DNA of 64,000 bases, taken from positions 310,001 through 374,000 of the forward strand of contig NZ_CP114289.2 in NCBI RefSeq assembly GCF_027111315.2, given 5' to 3'. Positions 53,543 to 62,500 of this stretch are shown in pieces; position 1 is the stretch's first letter; each line of letters opens with the position of its first letter. The position numbers were made by a program, and so were the translations under genes. This DNA comes from Flavobacterium limnophilum (GTDB taxonomy: Bacteria; Bacteroidota; Bacteroidia; Flavobacteriales; Flavobacteriaceae). The notes under the pieces are model-generated. The model saw only the letters and a program-made list of their open reading frames with translations. It searched no databases and was not told the origin of the DNA.

Positions 53543-56500
53543 TTAATTAATGATTATTTTTTTGCTGTGTTCTCCTTTCGAAGTTTTTATTTTTACAATG
53601 TAAATTCCAGAAGGCATGTTTTTGATTGGAATCTGGATATTGGTTTGCTCTTTGTCTTTTGCATCCCAATTTGAAATAAATTGGCCTAATATGTTGTAAA
53701 GAGAAATTGCGTTTACCGTTGCATCTGGAATGTTGTTTTTGATTGTCAATATTTTATAATTGTTGGAAAACAAGACTATAATACCATCATTTGAATTGTT
53801 TTCAGTAAGGTCGAGTGCAATTTCAGTCGTTAGATTTTCAAATGTCAACGAGAAACGATTGTCGTGGTTTCCAACAGCAAGAGTTGTTTTGAAATTACTG
53901 TTTTTAAGATCATGATATATTCCTGTTTTGGTATCGTGTAAATAAATTTGGGTACTGGAAGTAACGTTTTCGAGTTCGTCAATTTTGATGGTTATCTCGC
54001 CTTCATTTGCCACGACTATTCCTAAAGGAATTATTCGGCTGGTATTGAAATCGGGCACGCCTTGAATCACGAATTGACTGTCGTTTATTATCCAATACAT
54101 ATCATTTTCATTGGTGTCAAACATAGGAGCATCATAACCTATATCAAAGAGATTGGTTGTATTAGAATCTGCACCAACCAATAATTGTCGATGTGCACCA
54201 ACAGATGAATCGAAACCCAATCTAATTTTTGGTTTGGTTTGGGTGTTTGTTTTGGTATTTTCTCTTTTTTTCATGAAGACAGAATTAGGAACACTTTCCC
54301 TCATAAATACGCGTTGGCTGTTTTTGAAATTTAGGGTTCCTCCGCTAACTGTTGCAGCAGTTCCTGACAAGGCTGGGTCTATGTAGGCATCTACAAAGAA
54401 ACCTTGTCCCACAGGAATGTATCGTTGTGGTACTTTTGAACCTGCTCCGCCAGCAGTTAAAGACGAGGTTCCAATGGCTTTGACTCCTCCAATTAAGGTG
54501 TAAGTGGCATAACCGCCTTCATATTCGGCTAAATAATGATTGTTGGATAACCCGAAATGATCCCAGAAATAGAGTGTACCATTGAAAACATTGACTCCGG
54601 CGCGACCAGCTAAATTGTCTAAAATGAATTCATCGGCATCAAGGGCAGAAGGATAGGGGTTTCCAACTAAATAGGTTTGGTCGAAAGTCAATGAAAGAGC
54701 GATATTTCCGTTATTTGGTTTTCCAACAAAAACATAGTTTTGGGTTGCATCGATTGCTGCAATTCCTCCCGTTCCTTTCATGGTAAAACCTTCTCCTGTT
54801 TTTAAAAGACCAGCATTTCCAATGTAGTTCCACTGAAAATAATCTTGCCATTCGGTATTCGTATCGAGTGTTTGAGAATTATAAGACCATATCCAACGGT
54901 TGCTCGTTAATATCGGAATTGATAAAGAGCCGTCGGCAAAATAGGCTCCGTCACCAAAAATTATGTTTTTAGGAATGGAAGAGTTTGTTCCGTCTTTCAA
55001 AACGCTTGCCGGCGAATAAGTTGTGTTATTGATTATTCCTTGAATATTGCTCACGGGTGATGACCAATAATTATAATTGAAACTATTTCGTTGCCCTTGC
55101 TGGTCGCGCTCGATATATCCTGAACTGGTTACGTCCAAGATGCTTTCGCTGAACTGGTTTGGAATATATCTTTTTTGTATCAATTGTGATTCACCCACTA
55201 AGTCAATAGTACCGTTTAGTTTTAAATAATGGGTAATCCAGAGTCCTTGACCGTCATTGTTTTCGATGGGTGAAGTCACAACAGGATCTGCGATGGTTAA
55301 TTTTCCAGCTGTCGAAATTAAGCCCAATGCAGTAATGTCTTTATTTCCTGAATTGATGTTGTGGGCAGTTTGCACAATATTCCAATCTATTGGAGTTCCG
55401 TTATATCCAGTGCTATTGGGATAATCCCAAACCGAATCACCGTATTTCCATGGAGTTGTTCCAGTGCCTCGATCCATCCAATTGCCATCTCTTGTCGTTG
55501 TATAAGGCAAGGGAGCAGTTTCTTCTTGTGAACTCGTGATGTTTCTTAATTTGGCATCAACACCTTTTCCTCCATAAGGTTTGAGATAGCCGCAATCAAT
55601 TTGGTTCATGCGATAATAGCCTATTAAATTGGTCCAAAATAGTTGTTGGTCATCGACTCCGTCTTTATTGACATCTGGGCCATTAATGTCAAGAGGCACA
55701 ATTTCTCCTCTAACGGCAGTACCGTTATCGACAATTTGTTGGTTCATCATTTGGTGTATGTGTTCAGGACTCAAGCCTGTATTCCAGATTCGTAATTCAT
55801 CTATCCATCCTGAAAAATGATTTACGGGTCTATTTGGCAAGTTTTCGGTTTGATTCATGGCTCCCGCAATACAGTCAGAATTATTGGTTATTGGTGCAGA
55901 ACCAGCTGCGTTTGCTACTTCAATTCCGTCAATATACAATCTATAAATTCCACTATTGCGGGTAACGGCAACATGATACCATCTGCTGGTGGTTAATGTG
56001 AAAGGTGAAGCTATTTGGCTTCCATTGTTCCAATTAAATGACAGAATATTGCCTGTAAGTCTCAAGTCGTAGCCATCGATAGGATTATTTGCATTTCGTT
56101 TGGAAAGGATTGTTTGTATGTTGCTTAATGGATTTGCCGGTTGTGGATCTGGTTTTACCCATATTTCTATGCTAAAGTCAGTACCCAAACCATAATTATT
56201 TTTAAAAGTCACATAATCATCAACGCCATCAAAATCTACAACACTGCAGTTGGTCAATGTAACCTGTACATCACTGTAACAACCTGAAATGTCTAGTGTC
56301 CATCTCAAAGTATAGACTCCTGCATCTCCTGAAAAAGAAGAAGCTGGGCTTGAAATATTAGAAAAGCTATAGGTTCCACAGATGTTTGTAGTGGAAAAAA
56401 CAGACCATTTTCCTGTTTCACCTGTGCCCGGATCATCACTGTAAGTATTTAGTGCCAATGGGTAGGCTCCATTAGTCTTGTTTTGGTCAGCTGATTTTGT

Positions 56501-59500
56501 GTTGTCGTAGGCATTGAGTTGAACTGTTCTTTCTCCGCATTCGGCATTGGTATATCCGATGGTTTCGCCTGCATAAGCATAATTTACTTTCACTGTTGCC
56601 ATTGCCGTTCCATCCACATCATAAGCCCTGCATCCGTTAATCAAGGAAGTGGCTCCATATAAATGTGTTCCAGGTGCTGTAGGTGTAAAAGTATAGGCAG
56701 CGGCCAATTGATTTCTTATGATGTATTCGCCAGGAGTTCCAAGACCATCAGTCCATTCTATGATATCGCTATAAGGTTTAACCGGAATTGCGATATTGTC
56801 TATTGTCCAAGCACTTTCATCGGTTGTTCCAAAAAAGCTCCATTTAACCCTGACATTATCATTTCCAATATATTCAGATAGGTCAAAAGAGGAGTTGTCG
56901 TTTTGAAAATTAAAATAAGTGGTGGTAGAATTGTTGGATTTTGGTGCTTGGTATGGGTAAGGAACAGGAGCGCCGTGCGTATCTCCCCAAGAAAGGGCAT
57001 GTGGACTTGTTCCTGTTAAATTTTGTAAAACAACAGTATAAGTCAATCCGCCATCTAACGATAATTCCAGTTTGGCATAGTCTCCTGCGTGAAGATTATA
57101 GGCTTGGTCAAATTGAATTGCGGCGGTTTTTAATCCTACAAGGCTAAATATGGGGGTTTCTAAAGTTGTTGGACCAACACCAAATTCAGCAATGTAAGCT
57201 GGGCTATTGAAATTACCATGGGCTATCCCAAATTTCAAATCATTTGAATTGTATTCAATTCTATATAATGTTCCAACGGGATGATTGTTCGTGCCTGACC
57301 AATTGTTGAATTTGGTGTTGTTTCCTGCTGCTGTCCATTGGGCACCCGCAACTTCTCCGTCAATTTTCCATTGTGTGGGATCCCATTTTTCTGGAAATTG
57401 TCCGCTATTGAAATCGCCTCCATCTCCAACTTCAACAGAAGAAGTATATCCGCTGCGAGCTACCAAAGTAACAGGGGTGTTTAGACAGATATTGAAATAA
57501 TTTTGATCTAATACGGGAGGAACATCTGGTGGAATAGCGTGTACATTTAAAATATTGGAGTATCTGGTACAGTTTTCTACTTGTATTAGAACCCTAAATA
57601 ATGTGGATTTAGTGTTGCTAAAATTAAAAACAATATTATAGGAATCAGTGGTGTTGGGAATAACACTCCATGCTGAATCTCCAGCTTCAAATTTTTCCCA
57701 GCGAACAATTGTGCCTACTTGACTCGATAAATTCATTGTTATCGGGTTTACTTCATCGGGACAAGATGTGATGGCAATATTTTCTGTTGGTGTCATTGCA
57801 GGAATTATGGTAGAAATGTAACCTACCAAAGTGCCTCCAGAAATAGGTGGTGCAGTCAGTATTATATTTTGCGTTTGGGTTGTTGAGTTGCCATTGCCGT
57901 CATCGTATGTCCAAGTAATTACCGTGGTTCCTTGTGTAGTAATTGGGAATGGAGTTGTTGTTGTGCCACTAATGATTCCTTTGCAATTATCGGTTGCCGT
58001 TGGAGGTGTTAATGTGTCTATTTGACAGCCCGAAATATTTAATGTCGGCAAACTTGCCACGTTTGCTGCTGGCACTATTGTATCGTCAATGATTACATTT
58101 TGAGTTCTTGTCGTAACATTGCCATTGCCATCATTAAATGCCCAAGTAACAACAAAAGTTCCTTGTGTATTGTAAGTTAAAGCATCATTTGTTGTTCCAG
58201 TAACTGTTCCGGCGCAGTTGTCGGAGGCTGTTGGGACAGTTAATGTTACAGAACATTGCGCCGTTACATTTGATAAAGTTACTGTTGGAGCTATATTGTC
58301 CACAACAGTTACTGAAAACGAACAAGTGGTAAAGTTGCCAGCGGCATCTTCTACTCGGTATGTTGCAGTAGTAATTCCTAAATTAAATACTTTGGTTCCT
58401 AGATTATTGATTCCTGTTGCTGCTGAATTGGCAATAGTTGCTCCGGTCAAAGCCCAAGTCAGTTTGATTACGGAACAATTGTCGGCCGTGGCTGGATTTG
58501 GTGTGACCACACTTGCTGTACAAGTTCCCGCGCCAACATTTTGTGAAATATTTGTTGGGCAAGTAATCGTAGGATTGATATTGTCTGTAATTGTTACCGT
58601 GTAAGAACAAGTTGCGGTGTTGTTTGCGGTATCTGAAACAATATAAGTGACCGTGGTAGTTCCTAAATTGAATACTCTTGTTCCAATGTTGTTGATGCCT
58701 GTTACTGCTGAAGTAGCTACAGTTGCTCCGGTCAAAGCCCAAGTCAATTTTGTTACGGAACAATTGTCGGCCGTGGCTGGATTTGGTGTTACCACACTTG
58801 CTGTACAAGTTCCCGTTCCAACATTTTGGGAAATATTTGTTGGGCAAGTAATTGTTGGATTCACGTTGTCGGTTACGGTTACCGTTTGGTTAGCTGTGGC
58901 AGTTCTTCCCGAGCCATCGGTTACTGTCCAAGTTACGGTTGTATTTCCCAAAGGGAAAGCGGCAGGAGCATTATTGGTTACCGAAGCCACGGAACAATTA
59001 TCACCGGTTGTCGGTGTTCCAAGAGTTAGTCCGGTTGCGGTGCAAGCGGTGTTGGTGGTTGTGGCAATATTTGCTGGAGCGGTAATTGTCGGATTGATGT
59101 TGTCAACAACGGTTATGGTATAAGAACAGGTTGCAAAATTGCCAGCGGCATCTTCTACTCGGTATGTTGCAGTAGTAATTCCTAAATTAAATACTTTGGT
59201 TCCTAAATTATTGATTCCTGTTACTGCTGAAGTAGCTACAGTTGCTCCAGTCAATGCCCAAGTCAATTTGGTTACGGAACAATTGTCGGCCGTGGCTGGA
59301 TTTGGTGTAATGACACTAGCCGTACAAGTTCCCGCGCCAACATTTTGTGAAATATTTGTTGGGCAAGTAATTGTAGGATTGATATTGTCTGTAATTATTA
59401 CCGTGTAAGAACAAGTTGCGGTGTTGTTTGCGGCATCTGAAACAATATAAGTGACCGTGGTAGTTCCTAAATTGAATACCCTTGTTCCAATGTTGTTGAT

Positions 59501-62500
59501 TCCTGTTGCGGCAGAACTTGCGATGGTTGCTCCGGTCAAAGCCCAAGTCAATTTTGTTACGGAACAATTGTCGGCCGTGGCTGGATTTGGTGTTACCACA
59601 CTTGCTGTACAAGTTCCTGCCCCGACATTTTGGGAAATATTTGTTGGGCAAGTAATTGTTGGATTCACGTTGTCGGTTACGGTTACCGTTTGGTTAGCTG
59701 TGGCAGTTCTTCCCGAGCCATCGGTTACTGTCCAAATTACGGTTGTATTGCCCAAAGGGTAAGCTGCAGGAGCATTATTGGTTACCGAAGCCACGGAACA
59801 ATTATCACCGGTTGTAGGTGTTCCAAGAGCGACTCCTGTTGCTGTGCAAGCGGTGTTGGTGGTTGTGGCAATATTTGCTGGAGCGGTAATTGTCGGATTG
59901 ATGTTGTCAACAACGGTTATGGTATAAGAACAGGTTGCAAAATTGCCAGCGGCATCTTCTACTCGGTATGTTGCAGTAGTAATTCCTAAATTAAATACTT
60001 TGGTTCCTAGATTATTGATTCCTGTTGCTGCTGAATTGGCAATAGTTGCTCCGGTCAAAGCCCAAGTCAGTTTGATTACGGAACAATTGTCGGCCGTGGC
60101 TGGATTTGGTGTGACCACACTTGCTGTACAAGTTCCCGCGCCAACATTTTGTGAAATATTTGTTGGGCAAGTAATCGTAGGATTGATATTGTCTGTAATT
60201 GTTACCGTGTAAGAACAAGTTGCGGTGTTGTTTGCGGCATCTGAAACAATATAAGTGACCGTGGTAGTTCCTAAATTGAATACTCTTGTTCCAATGTTGT
60301 TGATGCCTGTTACTGCTGAAGTAGCTACAGTTGCTCCGGTCAAAGCCCAAGTCAATTTTGTTACGGAACAATTGTCGGCCGTGGCTGGATTTGGTGTTAC
60401 CACACTTGCTGTACAAGTTCCCGTTCCAACATTTTGGGAAATATTTGTTGGGCAAGTAATTGTTGGATTCACGTTGTCGGTTACGGTTACCGTGTAAGAA
60501 CAAGTTGCGGTGTTGTTTGCGGCATCTGAAACAATATAAGTGACCGTGGTAGTTCCTAAATTGAATACTCTTATTCCAATGTTGTTGATTCCTGTTGCTG
60601 CTGAATTAGCAATAGTTGCTCCGGTCAAAGCCCAAGTCAGTTTGGTTACGGAACAATTGTCGGCCGTGGCTGGATTTGGTGTTACCACACTTGCTGTACA
60701 AGTTCCCGTTCCAACATTTTGTGAAATATTTGCCGGGCAGGTAATTGTTGGATTCACGTTGTCGGTTACGGTTACCGTTTGGTTAGCTGTGGCAGTTCTT
60801 CCCGAGCCATCGGTTACTGTCCAAATTACGGTTGTATTGCCCAAAGGGTAAGCTGCAGGAGCATTATTGGTTACCGAAGCCACGGAACAATTATCACCGG
60901 TTGTCGGTGTTCCAAGAGTTAGTCCGGTTGCGGTGCAAGCTGTGTTGGTCGTGGTGTTTATGGTTGCGGGAGCGGTGATTGTTGGGTTGATATTGTCGGT
61001 AACTGTTACTGTTTGGTTAGCCGTTGCGGTATTTCCCGAACCATCGGTTACTGTCCAAATTACGGTTGTATTGCCCAAAGGGAAAGCGGCAGGAGCATCA
61101 TTGGTTACCGAAGCCACGGAACAATTATCACCGGTTGTCGGTGTTCCAAGAGCGACTCCTGTTGCTGTGCAAGCGGTGTTGGTGGTTGTGGCAATATTTG
61201 CTGGAGCGGTAATTGTCGGATTGATGTTGTCAACAACGGTTATGGTATAAGAACAGGTTGCAAAATTGCCAGCGGCATCTTCTACTCGGTATGTTGCAGT
61301 AGTAATTCCTAAATTAAATACTTTGGTTCCTAGATTATTGATTCCTGTTGCTGCTGAATTGGCAATAGTTGCTCCGGTCAAAGCCCAAGTCAGTTTGATT
61401 ACGGAACAATTGTCGGCCGTGGCTGGATTTGGTGTGACCACACTTGCTGTACAAGTTCCCGCGCCAACATTTTGTGAAATATTTGTTGGGCAAGTAATCG
61501 TAGGATTGATATTGTCTGTAATTGTTACCGTGTAAGAACAAGTTGCGGTGTTGTTTGCGGCATCTGAAACAATATAAGTGACCGTGGTAGTTCCTAAATT
61601 GAATACTCTTGTTCCAATGTTGTTGATGCCTGTTACTGCTGAAGTAGCTACAGTTGCTCCGGTCAAAGCCCAAGTCAATTTTGTTACGGAACAATTGTCG
61701 GCCGTGGCTGGATTTGGTGTTACCACACTTGCTGTACAAGTTCCCGTTCCAACATTTTGGGAAATATTTGTTGGGCAAGTAATTGTTGGATTCACGTTGT
61801 CGGTTACGGTTACCGTGTAAGAACAAGTTGCGGTGTTGTTTGCGGCATCTGAAACAATATAAGTGACCGTGGTAGTTCCTAAATTGAATACTCTTATTCC
61901 AATGTTGTTGATTCCTGTTGCTGCTGAATTAGCAATAGTTGCTCCGGTCAAAGCCCAAGTCAGTTTGGTTACGGAACAATTGTCGGCCGTGGCTGGATTT
62001 GGTGTTACCACACTTGCTGTACAAGTTCCCGTTCCAACATTTTGTGAAATATTTGTTGGGCAAGTAATTATAGGATTCACATTGTCGGTTACGGTTACCG
62101 TTTGATTTGCCGTTGCGGTATTTCCCGAACCATCGGTTACTGTCCAAATTACGGTTGTATTGCCCAAAGGGAAGGCTGCAGGAGCATTATTGGTTACCGA
62201 AGCCACGGAACAATTATCTGCGGTTGTAGGTGTTCCAAGAGCTACGCTGGTTGCTGTGCAAGCCGTGTTGGTTGTTGTGTTTATGGTTGCGGGAGCGGTG
62301 ATTGTTGGGTTGATATTGTCGGTTACTGTTACTGTTTGGTTAGCCGTTGCGGTATTTCCCGAGCCATCGGTTACTGTCCAAATTACGGTTGTATTGCCCA
62401 AAGGGTAAGCTGCAGGAGCATTATTGGTTACCGAAGCCACGGAACAATTATCACCGGTTGTTGGTGTTCCAAGAGTTATTCCGGTTGCGGTGCAAGCCGT